The notes beneath the pieces are model-generated. The model saw nothing but the letters and a program-made list of their open reading frames with translations. It was not told where the DNA came from and did no database searches. Below are positions 1 through 7,298 of a DNA stretch of 19,939 bases, piece by piece. Each line of letters begins with the position of its first letter. The first letter of the stretch is position 1. The DNA is from RAM1 sp040376925 (GTDB lineage Bacteria > Pseudomonadota > Gammaproteobacteria > Burkholderiales > Burkholderiaceae_C): contig JBEIPU010000067.1 in assembly GCA_040376925.1 (NCBI GenBank), forward strand, positions 1 to 19,939. Direction: 5' to 3'. The position numbers and the translations under genes were made by a program.

Positions 1-4
1 CCGC

Positions 5-89
5 TGGTGCCCGGGGCCGGAATCGAACCGGCACGCCTTGCGGCGGGGGATTTTGAGTCCCCTGCGTCTACCAATTTCACCACCCGGGC
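5..89 (-). tRNA. tRNA-Leu (anticodon CAA)
   Basis: Read on the minus strand, this folds as a class II tRNA. The acceptor stem GCCCGGG (89-83) pairs with CCCGGGC (15-9), followed by the discriminator A and an encoded CCA (8-5). The anticodon stem GGGGA/TCCCC closes the loop CTCAAAA, giving anticodon CAA, which reads UUG leucine codons. A GC-rich variable arm and a T loop of the GGTTCGATTCC type are present. The length of about 85 bases and the long variable arm fit tRNA-Leu. Its terminator would lie beyond the left edge of the window. Confidence 0.96.
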
Positions 90-111
90 AGGGTCAGGAA
101 GCAAGCCGGAA

Positions 112-139
112 ATTATGGCACAGTGACGTGCATGACCAA
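112..139 (-). promoter_or_regulatory. possible promoter of tRNA-Leu
   Basis: On the minus strand a CATAAT -10-like hexamer (112-117) lies about 20 bases before the mature tRNA 5' end. A weak -35-like TTGGTC (134-139) sits 16 bases further upstream. The -35 overlaps the first codons of cysM on the opposite strand, so the two genes would share about 45 bases of control DNA. This is seen by eye only, and the -35 match is poor. Confidence 0.3.
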
Positions 140-1046
140 GCGCACGAACTACCCGACGATTGAAGACGCCATTGGCAAAACGCCGGTGGCCGCCCTGCAG
201 CGCATTGGCGCCGCCGACAACGCCCAGCGCGGCAATGTGATCCTGGGCAAGCTTGAAGGCAACAACCCCGCCGGCTCGGTCAAGGACCGGCCCGCGCTGT
301 CGATGATCCAGCGCGCTGAAGAGCGTGGCGACATCAAGCCGGGTGACACGCTGATCGAGGCCACCTCGGGCAACACTGGCATTGCGCTGGCCATGGCCGC
401 CGCCATCAAGGGTTACCGCATGGTGCTGATCATGCCCGAGGACTTGTCCATCGAGCGCGCCCAGACCATGAAGGCTTTTGGCGCCGAGCTGATGCTCACG
501 CCCAAAAGCGGCGGCATGGAATACGCGCGCGACCTGGCCGAGAACATGCAGCGTGAAGGCAAGGGCCGCGTGCTGGACCAGTTTGCCAATGCCGACAACC
601 CGCGCATCCATTACGAAACCACGGGCCCCGAGCTGTGGGAACAGACCGGCGGCAGGATCACCCACTTTGTCAGCGCCATGGGCACCACGGGCACCATCAC
701 CGGTGTGTCGCGCTACCTGAAGGAAAAGAACCCCGCCATCCAGATCATTGGCGCCCAGCCGCATGAGGGCTCGCGCATCCCCGGCATCCGCAAATGGCCG
801 CAGGAATACCTGCCCAGGATCTACGACCCGAAGTTTGTGGACGAGCTGATGTATGTGAGCCAGGACGACGCAGAGGAGATGTGCCGCCGCCTCGCGCGTG
901 AAGAGGGTATCTTTGCCGGCATCTCGGCCGCGGGTGCCTGCTGGGTGGCGCTGGAGCTGGCCAAAAAGGTAACCAACGCCACCATTGTGTTTGTGGTGTG
1001 TGACCGGGGTGACCGCTACCTGTCTACCGGCGTGTTCCCCGCATGA
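132..1046 (+). CDS. cysM: cysteine synthase B (O-acetylserine sulfhydrylase B)
   Basis: PLP-dependent enzyme (304 residues) that makes cysteine from O-acetylserine and sulfide; the CysM isoform can also use thiosulfate in enterobacteria. Visible motifs are the PLP lysine in NPAGSVKDRP (Lys51), the substrate loop TSGNTG (about 78-83) and the phosphate-binding GTTGT loop (184-188). The stretch MPEDLSIERAQTMKAFGAEL is typical of CysM. The ATG at 132 is preferred over the in-frame GTG at 123 because the protein then begins close to the usual start, shortly before NYPTIEDAIG. The Shine-Dalgarno sequence is weak. A three-codon reading frame (ATG GCA CAG TGA, 115-126) ends just before the start. The Nudix gene follows after 10 bases and the TusA-like gene after that, so the three are probably one operon with a sulfur theme. 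Confidence 0.95.
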   Translation: MTKRTNYPTIEDAIGKTPVAALQRIGAADNAQRGNVILGKLEGNNPAGSVKDRPALSMIQRAEERGDIKPGDTLIEATSGNTGIALAMAAAIKGYRMVLIMPEDLSIERAQTMKAFGAELMLTPKSGGMEYARDLAENMQREGKGRVLDQFANADNPRIHYETTGPELWEQTGGRITHFVSAMGTTGTITGVSRYLKEKNPAIQIIGAQPHEGSRIPGIRKWPQEYLPRIYDPKFVDELMYVSQDDAEEMCRRLAREEGIFAGISAAGACWVALELAKKVTNATIVFVVCDRGDRYLSTGVFPA

Positions 1047-1056
1047 CGAAACCCGG

Positions 1057-1596
1057 ATGACTTCACCCTTCAAGTTCTGCCCCAGCTGCGCCACACCGCT
1101 GCAGCTGCTGGCCCAGATGGAAGACGGCGGCGAAAAGCAGCGCCTGCGCTGCCCCGCCTGCGGCTTCACGCACTGGAACAACCCCACGCCGGTGCTGGCC
1201 GCCGTCATTGAATACCGCGGCCAGATCCTGCTGGCGCGCAACGCGGCCTGGCCCGGGCGTATGTTTGCGCTGATCACCGGCTTCATGGAGGCGGGCGAGA
1301 CGCCCCAGGGCGGCATAGCGCGCGAGATCAAGGAAGAGACCAACCTCGATGCGTCCGAGCTCAACCTGATCGGTGTGTATGACTTCCAGCGCATGAACCA
1401 GGTGATCATTGCGTACCATGCCGTGGCCGATGGCGAGGTGGCGCTGTCGCCCGAGCTGGCTGAGTACCGGCTGTACGACTACCAGGACGTGAAGTGCTGG
1501 CCCGCCGGCACCGGCTATGCGCTGGCCGACTGGCTGCGCGGGCGGGGGTATAACCCCCAGTTCGTGGAATTCCCCAAATCCCCAAGGACCGAGTGA
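1057..1596 (+). CDS. zinc-ribbon Nudix hydrolase
   Basis: Cytoplasmic hydrolase of a nucleoside diphosphate linked to another moiety (179 residues). An N-terminal zinc ribbon is formed by Cys8, Cys11, Cys32 and Cys35 (CPSC and CPAC pairs). A Nudix domain follows, with the box starting at Gly75: G-x5-Glu81-x7-Arg89-Glu90-x2-Glu93-Glu94, so all the metal-binding glutamates are present. The usual glycine after the EE pair is Asn96. The ribbon-plus-Nudix order resembles NADH pyrophosphatase NudC, but the NudC SQPWPFPxS signature and N-terminal domain are absent, so the substrate is not predictable. The ATG at 1057 is chosen because it puts the zinc ribbon at the N-terminus and avoids overlap with cysM. 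The stop codon overlaps the next start by one base (TGATG), indicating translational coupling to the sulfur carrier gene. Confidence 0.85.
   Translation: MTSPFKFCPSCATPLQLLAQMEDGGEKQRLRCPACGFTHWNNPTPVLAAVIEYRGQILLARNAAWPGRMFALITGFMEAGETPQGGIAREIKEETNLDASELNLIGVYDFQRMNQVIIAYHAVADGEVALSPELAEYRLYDYQDVKCWPAGTGYALADWLRGRGYNPQFVEFPKSPRTE
1544..1558 (+). repeat. GC-rich hairpin before the TusA-like gene
   Basis: GGGGGT (1544-1549) and ACCCCC (1553-1558) form a perfect six-pair stem with an ATA loop. It lies inside the 3' end of the Nudix coding sequence, about 38 bases before the next start codon. No T tract follows, so it is not a standard terminator. It might slow ribosomes or protect the 3' segment of the transcript, or it may be fortuitous. 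Confidence 0.5.
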
Positions 1597-1823
1597 TGCA
1601 AATAGACAAAGACCTGGACACGCGTGGCCTGAACTGCCCGCTGCCGATCCTGAAGGCCAAGAAGGCCCTGACCGACATGGCCACGGGCCAGCTGCTGCGC
1701 GTGGTGTCCACCGACGCCGGCTCGGTGCGCGACTTTCAGGCGTTTGCCAAGCAGACGGGCAACGAGCTGGTAGAGCAGCAGACCACCGGCGCGGATTTCA
1801 TCCACGTCCTGCGCCGGCGTTGA
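1596..1823 (+). CDS. TusA-family sulfur carrier protein
   Basis: Small cytoplasmic protein (75 residues) of the TusA/SirA family. The hallmark is the persulfide-carrying cysteine in a CPxP motif near the N-terminus, here Cys14-Pro-Leu-Pro17 followed by ILKAKKAL. Family members relay sulfane sulfur to partners such as the tRNA 2-thiouridine machinery or to dissimilatory sulfur enzymes. The length matches the family. The ATG at 1596 overlaps the Nudix stop codon; an in-frame GTG at 1593 is less likely. Position two genes after cysM suggests a role in distributing sulfur around cysteine metabolism, but this is inference from context. The gene ends 6 bases from the convergent galU. Confidence 0.9.
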   Translation: MQIDKDLDTRGLNCPLPILKAKKALTDMATGQLLRVVSTDAGSVRDFQAFAKQTGNELVEQQTTGADFIHVLRRR

Positions 1824-1829
1824 TGTTGT

Positions 1830-2723
1830 CTAGGCGTTGACGTCCAGCCCCTGCAGGTAGGCGCGAAAGCGCTGGCCCACCTCGGGGTGGCGCAGGGCAA
1901 ATTCCACCGTCGCCTCCAGAAAGCCCTCTTTGCTGCCGCAGTCGTAGCGCTTGCCGGCATAGCGAAAGGCGTGCACGCCCTCGGTGTCCATCAGGCCCGC
2001 AATGCCGTCGGTCAGCTGGATTTCGCCGCCCGCACCGCGTGGCTGGTTACGGATGTGCTCAAACACCCCCGGCGTCAGGATGTACCGGCCCGCCACGCCC
2101 AGGCGCGACGGCGCCACCTCGGGTGCGGGCTTTTCCACCATGCGGCGCACGCGCATCACGCGCTCGTCCACCGCGTCGCCGGCCACGATGCCGTAACGGC
2201 GCACATGCTCGGCCGGAACCTCCTGCACGGCTAACAAAGATGTCTGCAGCTGACCAAATGCGCTGACCATTTGCGTCAACACACCCGGGCCGTCGCCTTC
2301 GCCGGTCATCAGGTCGTCGGCCAGCAACACGGCAAAAGGCTCGTTGCCCACCAGCGGCTGGGCGCACAGCACCGCATGGCCCAGGCCCAGTGAACGGGGC
2401 TGGCGCACGTAGGAACAGTCCATGTCGTCGGGGGAAAGGGACCGCACCAGCGCCAGCAGCTCATGCTTGCCGCTGGATTCCAGCTCGGTCTCCAGCTCGT
2501 AGGCGGTATCGAAGTGGTCTTCAATGGCACGCTTATTGCGGCCGGTTACAAAAATCATGTGCCGTATGCCGGCGGCATAGGCTTCTTCCACGGCGTACTG
2601 GATCAGCGGCCTGTCCACCACGGGCAGCATCTCTTTCGGCTGGGCCTTGGTGGCGGGCAAAAAGCGCGTTCCCAGCCCCGCGACCGGAAAGACCGCCTTG
2701 CTAATTTCTGTGACTTTTTTCAT
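1830..2723 (-). CDS. galU: UTP--glucose-1-phosphate uridylyltransferase
   Basis: Makes UDP-glucose from UTP and glucose-1-phosphate for envelope polysaccharides and galactose metabolism. The protein has 297 residues, the normal GalU length. The N-terminal nucleotidyltransferase signature AVFPVAGLGTRFLPATKAQP, followed by KEMLPVVDRPLIQYAVEEA, is a textbook match for bacterial GalU. VLLADDL, GGEIQLTDGI and YDCGSKEGFLEA blocks are also as expected. The start is an ATG at 2723. It is transcribed alone, divergently from the dehydrogenase-like gene, and converges on the TusA-like gene with only 6 bases between the stops. Like RfbA in the same window it consumes glucose-1-phosphate. Confidence 0.97.
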   Translation of the reverse strand: MKKVTEISKAVFPVAGLGTRFLPATKAQPKEMLPVVDRPLIQYAVEEAYAAGIRHMIFVTGRNKRAIEDHFDTAYELETELESSGKHELLALVRSLSPDDMDCSYVRQPRSLGLGHAVLCAQPLVGNEPFAVLLADDLMTGEGDGPGVLTQMVSAFGQLQTSLLAVQEVPAEHVRRYGIVAGDAVDERVMRVRRMVEKPAPEVAPSRLGVAGRYILTPGVFEHIRNQPRGAGGEIQLTDGIAGLMDTEGVHAFRYAGKRYDCGSKEGFLEATVEFALRHPEVGQRFRAYLQGLDVNA

Positions 2724-2805
2724 CGACTCGGCTATTCAATCGCTATAGAGTGTGGCTGTAATGAAACAAACAGTAAGTGAATACTTCTGTCAAGGATAGG
2801 GCCTG
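2724..2805. promoter_or_regulatory. divergent promoter region, galU / dehydrogenase-like gene
   Basis: This 82-base gap is AT-richer than its surroundings and must hold the starts of both divergent genes. On the minus strand (towards galU) a perfect TTGACA (2788-2793) is followed after 17 bases by a weak TTTGTT (2765-2770). On the plus strand a good -10-like TGTAAT (2757-2762) has only a weak -35-like TTCAAT (2735-2740). Shine-Dalgarno AAGGA (2792-2796) serves the plus-strand GTG start, so it overlaps the galU -35 hexamer. Motif matches are by eye. Confidence 0.4.
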
Positions 2806-3822
2806 GTGGACATCTTACTTCTTGAACGACTGGTACCGGAGGCTCTGGCCTGGCTGGAATCGCGCCACTCGGTGGAGTACCGCCCCGAGCTGGCCGCCGA
2901 CCCCGCCGCGCTGCGCAAAGCCGTCTACAAGGCCGAGGCCGTCGTCCTGCCGCGCAAGGTCCCCGTGACCCGCGAATTCCTGGATTTTGCCCCGCGCCTG
3001 CGCGCCGTGGCGCGCATGCATGTGGGCACCGACAACACCGACCTGGAGGCCTGCCGCGACCGCCACATCCGCGTGATCCAGGCCAGCACGGCCACCGTGC
3101 GTTCCAATGCCGAATACCTTCTGGCCAGCCTGCTGCTGCTGTACCGCCGCGGCATTGGCTCGGCCCTCATTGGCGACCGCCATGCCGACATCCGCATTGG
3201 CCGCGAGATCAACGGCAGCGTGGTGGGCATCCTGGGGCTGGCGCCGGCCGCCCATGCGCTGGCGCTCATGCTCACCTCGCTGGGTGCACGCCTGATCGGG
3301 TACGACCCGGCCGTTCACCACACTGCGCCCATCTGGCAGCGCCTGGGTGTGCAGCCAGTCAGCCTGTCGGACCTGATGGCCCGCTCCGACGGCGTGTCGG
3401 TGCAGGTGATGTATGCGTCGCGCTACCAGGGTTTCATCAACGACAAGGTGCTGGCGCACTGCAAGCCGGGCCAGCTCTGGGCGGGCATCAGCCGCTCGGC
3501 CCTGTTTGAGCCCCATGCGTTTGCCCAGGCCCTGACCGACGGCCGCATCGAGGCCTGCATGCTCGACGGCGCCGAGGCCGGCTTTGCCTCGCGCGGCACG
3601 CCGCTGCACGAGCGCGAAAACCTCTTTCTCACGCCGCGCATCGGCTCGCACACGCGCGAGGCGCGCCTGCGCTCCAGCTGGTATGTGGCCCACCGCGTGC
3701 ATGAGGCGCTGAGCGCCACGCGCATGACCACGCTGGATTCACTGACCAGCGCACCCATGGAGCTGGAGCCCGCGGGCGGCGGCGCGGGCCGCACGACCGA
3801 GCCTCAGTTCATCATTCGCTGA
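2806..3822 (+). CDS. degenerate 2-hydroxyacid dehydrogenase-fold protein
   Basis: The protein (338 residues) has the overall fold of D-isomer-specific 2-hydroxyacid dehydrogenases: an N-terminal part with RMHVGTDNTDLEA (70-82), a Rossmann half from about 139 (VVGILGL...IGYDP) and a C-terminal TPxIGxxT segment. Key residues are changed. The dinucleotide-binding GxGxxG reads GLAPAA (144-149), losing two glycines. The catalytic Glu before Pro in LDVxExEP is Gly259. The catalytic His of TPHIG is Arg278. The third catalytic residue, Arg230, remains, as does Asp167 after the second beta strand. It is probably not an active dehydrogenase; a binding or regulatory role is possible. The GTG start at 2806 is supported by AAGGA nine bases upstream. 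A low-complexity Gly/Ala/Glu tail closes the protein. It converges on valS with a 7-base gap. Confidence 0.8.
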   Translation: MDILLLERLVPEALAWLESRHSVEYRPELAADPAALRKAVYKAEAVVLPRKVPVTREFLDFAPRLRAVARMHVGTDNTDLEACRDRHIRVIQASTATVRSNAEYLLASLLLLYRRGIGSALIGDRHADIRIGREINGSVVGILGLAPAAHALALMLTSLGARLIGYDPAVHHTAPIWQRLGVQPVSLSDLMARSDGVSVQVMYASRYQGFINDKVLAHCKPGQLWAGISRSALFEPHAFAQALTDGRIEACMLDGAEAGFASRGTPLHERENLFLTPRIGSHTREARLRSSWYVAHRVHEALSATRMTTLDSLTSAPMELEPAGGGAGRTTEPQFIIR

Positions 3823-3829
3823 GCTGCTG

Positions 3830-6712
3830 TCAGCCCAGGCGGGCCAGCTGGTCCTGCACCTTGGCCAGCGTGGCGGCAAAGTCGGCCACGCGCTTGCGTT
3901 CCAGCTCAATCACCGCCGGCGGCGCCTTGGCCACAAAGGCTTCGTTGGACAGTTTGCCGTTGGCCTTGGCGATCTCGCCCTGCAGCCGGGTGGCTTCCTT
4001 GCCCAGGCGGGTTTTCTCGGCGGCCACGTCGATTTCCATGTGCAGGCACAGGCGGGCTTCGCCCACCACGGCCACCGGCGCGGCTTGTGCAGCGGCGGCC
4101 CAGGCGGCTTCGTCGTCAAACACCTTCACTTCGTTGAGCTTGGCCAGGGCCTGCAGCACGGGCGCGGCCTCACGCATGTAGCCGGTGTCACCCAGCACGT
4201 ACAGCGGCAGCCTGGTGGCGGGTGACACGTTCATCTCACCGCGCAGGTTGCGGCAGGCGTCCACCAGCGACTTGAGCTTGACCACATGGGCGATCGACGC
4301 TTCGTCGATTTTCTGCGGCTGGGCTTCGGGGTAGCGGGCGATGCTCACGGATTCACCGGGCAGGCCGGCCACCGGGGCCACCTTCTGCCAGAGCTCTTCG
4401 GTAATGAACGGAATGATCGGGTGGGCCAGCCGCAGGATGGCCTCCAGCGTGCGGATCAGCGTGCGGCGCGTGGCGCGCTGCTGGCCTTCAGAGCCCGTCT
4501 GGATCTGCACCTTGGCGATTTCCAGGTACCAGTCGCAGAACTCGTTCCACACAAAGTCATAGATGGCGTTGGCCACGTTGTCCAGCCGGTATTCGGCAAA
4601 GCCCCTGGCCACCTCGGCCTCGGTCTTTTGCAGGATGGACGCGATCCAGCGGTCGGCCTGGCTGAACTGCATGTAGCCGTGGAACGGGCCGCCGGGGGCG
4701 CATTCTTCCTTGGTGTGGTCCTTCAGCCCGCAGTCGTAGCCCTCGCAGTTCATCAGCACAAAGCGCGTGGCGTTCCACAGCTTGTTGCAGAAATTGCGGT
4801 AGCCCTCGCAGCGCTTGGGGTCAAAGTTGATGTTGCGCCCCAGGCTGGCCAGCGCGGCAAAGGTAAAGCGCAGCGCGTCGGCGCCATACGCGGGTATGCC
4901 GTCGGGGAATTCTTTTTCAGTGTTCTTGCGCACCTGCGGCGCGGTCTCGGGCTTGCGCAGGCCGGTGGTGCGTTTGTCCAGCAGCGGGGCCAGGGCTATG
5001 CCGTCAATCAGGTCCACCGGGTCCAGCACGTTGCCTTCGCTCTTGCTCATCTTCTTGCCGTGCGAATCGCGCACCAGGCCGTGGATGTACACGTGTTTGA
5101 AAGGCACGCGCCCGGTGAAGTGCGTGGTCATCATGATCATCCGCGCCACCCAGAAGAAGATGATGTCGTAGCCCGTGACCAGCACCGTGCTGGGCAGGTA
5201 CAGGTTGTAGTCGCTGGTGGGGCTGTCATGGGCCTCGGGCCAGCCCATGGTGCTGAACGGCACCAGGGCCGATGAATACCAGGTGTCCAGCACGTCTTCG
5301 TCGCGGGTGAGCTTCTTGCCTGCGCCGGCTTTGGCTTGCGCCTCGGCCTCGTCCCGCGCCACATACACCTGGCCGTCTTCGTCGTACCAGGCGGGGATCT
5401 GGTGGCCCCACCACAGCTGGCGGCTGATGCACCAGTCCTGGATGTTGTTCATCCACTGGTTGTAGGTGTTGACCCAGTTCTCGGGCACAAAGCTCACCTG
5501 GCCCGACTGCACGGCGTCGATCGCTTTTTGCGCGATGGATTTGCCCGTGGGGTCAGATTCGCTCACCCTGGTCATGGCCACGAACCACTGGTCGGTCAGC
5601 ATGGGCTCAATGACCTGGCCGGTGCGCGCACAGCGCGGCACCATGAGCTTGTGCTTTTTGGTTTCCACCAGCAGGCCCAGGGCCTCCAGGTCGGCCACCA
5701 CGGCCTTGCGCGCCACAAAGCGGTCCATGCCGCGGTATTTGGCGGGCGCGTTGTCATTGATGGCGGCGTCCAGCGTCAGCACGCCGATCATCGGCAGCTG
5801 GTGGCGCTGGCCCACGGCATAGTCGTTGTTGTCGTGCGCGGGCGTGACCTTGACCACGCCGGTGCCAAAGGTCTTGTCCACATAGTCGTCGGCAATCACC
5901 GGGATGGTCCTGTCGCACAGGGGCAGCTGCACGCACTTGCCGATCAGGTGCCTGTAGCGTTCGTCCTCGGGGTGGACCATCACGGCCACGTCGCCCAGCA
6001 TGGTCTCGGGCCGGGTGGTGGCCACCGTCAGCACGCCGCCACCTTCCACCAGCGGGTAGCTGATGTGCCACAGGAAGCCTTCTTCCTCTTCGCTTTCCAC
6101 CTCCAGGTCGCTCACGGCGGTCTTGAGCACCGGGTCCCAGTTGACCAGGCGCTTGCCGCGGTAGATCAGGCCCTGCTCGTACAGGCGCACAAAGGTTTCT
6201 GTCACCACACCCGACAGCTTCGGGTCCATGGTGAAGTACTCGTGCTGCCAGTCCACGCTGTCGCCCATGCGGCGCATCTGGGTGGTGATGGTGTTGCCCG
6301 ACTTTTCCTTCCATTCCCACACGCGCGCGACGAAGTTCTTGCGGCCCAGGTCATGGCGGCTCTGGCCCTGCTCCTGCAGCTGGCGCTCCACCACGATCTG
6401 GGTGGCAATGCCGGCGTGGTCGGTGCCCGGTACCCACAGCGTGTTGAAGCCCCGCATGCGGTGGTAGCGCGTGAGGCTGTCCATGATGGTCTGGTTGAAC
6501 GCATGGCCCATGTGCAGCGTGCCCGTCACATTGGGCGGCGGCAGCTGGATGCTGAACGCCGGTTCACCGGCTTTGGCGGCGCCCGTGCCGCGGTGGCCGG
6601 CGGCGGCATAGCCGCGTTGTTCCCAGGTGGGGCCCCAGTGGGCTTCCAGCGGGGCGGGTTCAAACGATTTGGGCAGGCTGTTCAGGCCGGGTTGCTGGGG
6701 TGTAACGGTCAT
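3830..6712 (-). CDS. valS: valyl-tRNA synthetase
   Basis: Class I aminoacyl-tRNA synthetase (960 residues) that charges tRNA-Val, in the cytoplasm. The ATP-binding HIGH motif appears as HMGH (67-70) within PPPNVTGTLHMGHAF. The CP1 editing domain has its TTRPETMLGD signature around 232-241. The second ATP motif is KMSKS (554-558). The anticodon-binding domain contains the NKLWNATRF block, and the C-terminal 70 residues form the charged coiled coil typical of ValRS. Length is normal. The ATG at 6712 lies 31 bases after the rfbC stop on the same strand with no clear promoter between them, so valS may be partly read through from the rfb genes. The Shine-Dalgarno sequence is poor. Confidence 0.98.
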   Translation of the reverse strand: MTVTPQQPGLNSLPKSFEPAPLEAHWGPTWEQRGYAAAGHRGTGAAKAGEPAFSIQLPPPNVTGTLHMGHAFNQTIMDSLTRYHRMRGFNTLWVPGTDHAGIATQIVVERQLQEQGQSRHDLGRKNFVARVWEWKEKSGNTITTQMRRMGDSVDWQHEYFTMDPKLSGVVTETFVRLYEQGLIYRGKRLVNWDPVLKTAVSDLEVESEEEEGFLWHISYPLVEGGGVLTVATTRPETMLGDVAVMVHPEDERYRHLIGKCVQLPLCDRTIPVIADDYVDKTFGTGVVKVTPAHDNNDYAVGQRHQLPMIGVLTLDAAINDNAPAKYRGMDRFVARKAVVADLEALGLLVETKKHKLMVPRCARTGQVIEPMLTDQWFVAMTRVSESDPTGKSIAQKAIDAVQSGQVSFVPENWVNTYNQWMNNIQDWCISRQLWWGHQIPAWYDEDGQVYVARDEAEAQAKAGAGKKLTRDEDVLDTWYSSALVPFSTMGWPEAHDSPTSDYNLYLPSTVLVTGYDIIFFWVARMIMMTTHFTGRVPFKHVYIHGLVRDSHGKKMSKSEGNVLDPVDLIDGIALAPLLDKRTTGLRKPETAPQVRKNTEKEFPDGIPAYGADALRFTFAALASLGRNINFDPKRCEGYRNFCNKLWNATRFVLMNCEGYDCGLKDHTKEECAPGGPFHGYMQFSQADRWIASILQKTEAEVARGFAEYRLDNVANAIYDFVWNEFCDWYLEIAKVQIQTGSEGQQRATRRTLIRTLEAILRLAHPIIPFITEELWQKVAPVAGLPGESVSIARYPEAQPQKIDEASIAHVVKLKSLVDACRNLRGEMNVSPATRLPLYVLGDTGYMREAAPVLQALAKLNEVKVFDDEAAWAAAAQAAPVAVVGEARLCLHMEIDVAAEKTRLGKEATRLQGEIAKANGKLSNEAFVAKAPPAVIELERKRVADFAATLAKVQDQLARLG

Positions 6713-6743
6713 GCGCCAATTTTAGGTCCCCGGGGGGGCAGGC

Positions 6744-7298
6744 TCAGCTGAACAGCGGGCAATCGGCCCAGGCCAGGCCGGCCGCGTCCTTGGCCGACAC
6801 GGTGGGCGCCGCGCCCAGCTCGGCCAGCGGCCACTGCACGCCCACGTGCGGGTCGTCCCAGGCCAGGGTGCGCTCATGCTGGGGCGCGTAGTAGTCGGTG
6901 GCCTTGTACAGAAAGTCCGCAAACTCAGACAGCACCACAAACCCATGTGCAAAGCCCGGGGGTATCCACAGCTGGTGCTGGTTGTCAGCGCTCAGCTCCA
7001 CGCCCACCCACTGGCCCAGGCGCGGGGACGATCGGCGCATGTCCACCGCCACATCAAACACCCGCCCCGACACCACGCGCACCAGCTTGCCCTGGGGTTG
7101 GTTGATCTGGTAGTGCAGGCCGCGCAGCACGCCATGCGCCGAGCGCGAATGGTTGTCCTGCACCCAGGCCGGGTCCTGCCCGGTGGCGGTGGTGAACGTG
7201 GTGCGGTTCCAGCTTTCCACAAAAAAGCCGCGGTTGTCGCCAAACACGCGGGGCTGCAGCAGCAGCACCTCGGGCAGGTGGGTGGGCGTGACCTTCAT
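6744..7298 (-). CDS. rfbC: dTDP-4-dehydrorhamnose 3,5-epimerase
   Basis: Third step of dTDP-L-rhamnose synthesis: double epimerisation of dTDP-4-keto-6-deoxyglucose. The protein has 184 residues, the normal length for RmlC. Family blocks are GDNRGFFVESW (20-30), the catalytic-His block HGVLRGLHYQ (His62 by its position in RGLHYQ), the basic KLVRVVSGRVFDVAVDMRRSSP segment, and the WIPPGFAHGF cupin strand (111-120). The ATG at 7298 overlaps the rfbA stop codon by four bases (ATGA), so translation is coupled. It is the last rfb gene, with valS 31 bases downstream. Confidence 0.96.
   Translation of the reverse strand: MKVTPTHLPEVLLLQPRVFGDNRGFFVESWNRTTFTTATGQDPAWVQDNHSRSAHGVLRGLHYQINQPQGKLVRVVSGRVFDVAVDMRRSSPRLGQWVGVELSADNQHQLWIPPGFAHGFVVLSEFADFLYKATDYYAPQHERTLAWDDPHVGVQWPLAELGAAPTVSAKDAAGLAWADCPLFS

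Noticed and set aside
1816..1843. Direct repeat GGCGTTGATGT / GGCGTTGACGT across the tusA-like and galU 3' ends
   Set aside because: Both copies are in the terminal coding regions or the 6-base gap; eleven bases with one mismatch in GC-rich DNA is likely chance.
5336..6751. Long plus-strand open frame (471 codons) opposite valS
   Set aside because: Antisense to a clear full-length valyl-tRNA synthetase. The translation is rich in His, Val, Gly and Ala with no domain, as expected from high-GC codon bias on the opposite strand. The same applies to 4286-5275.
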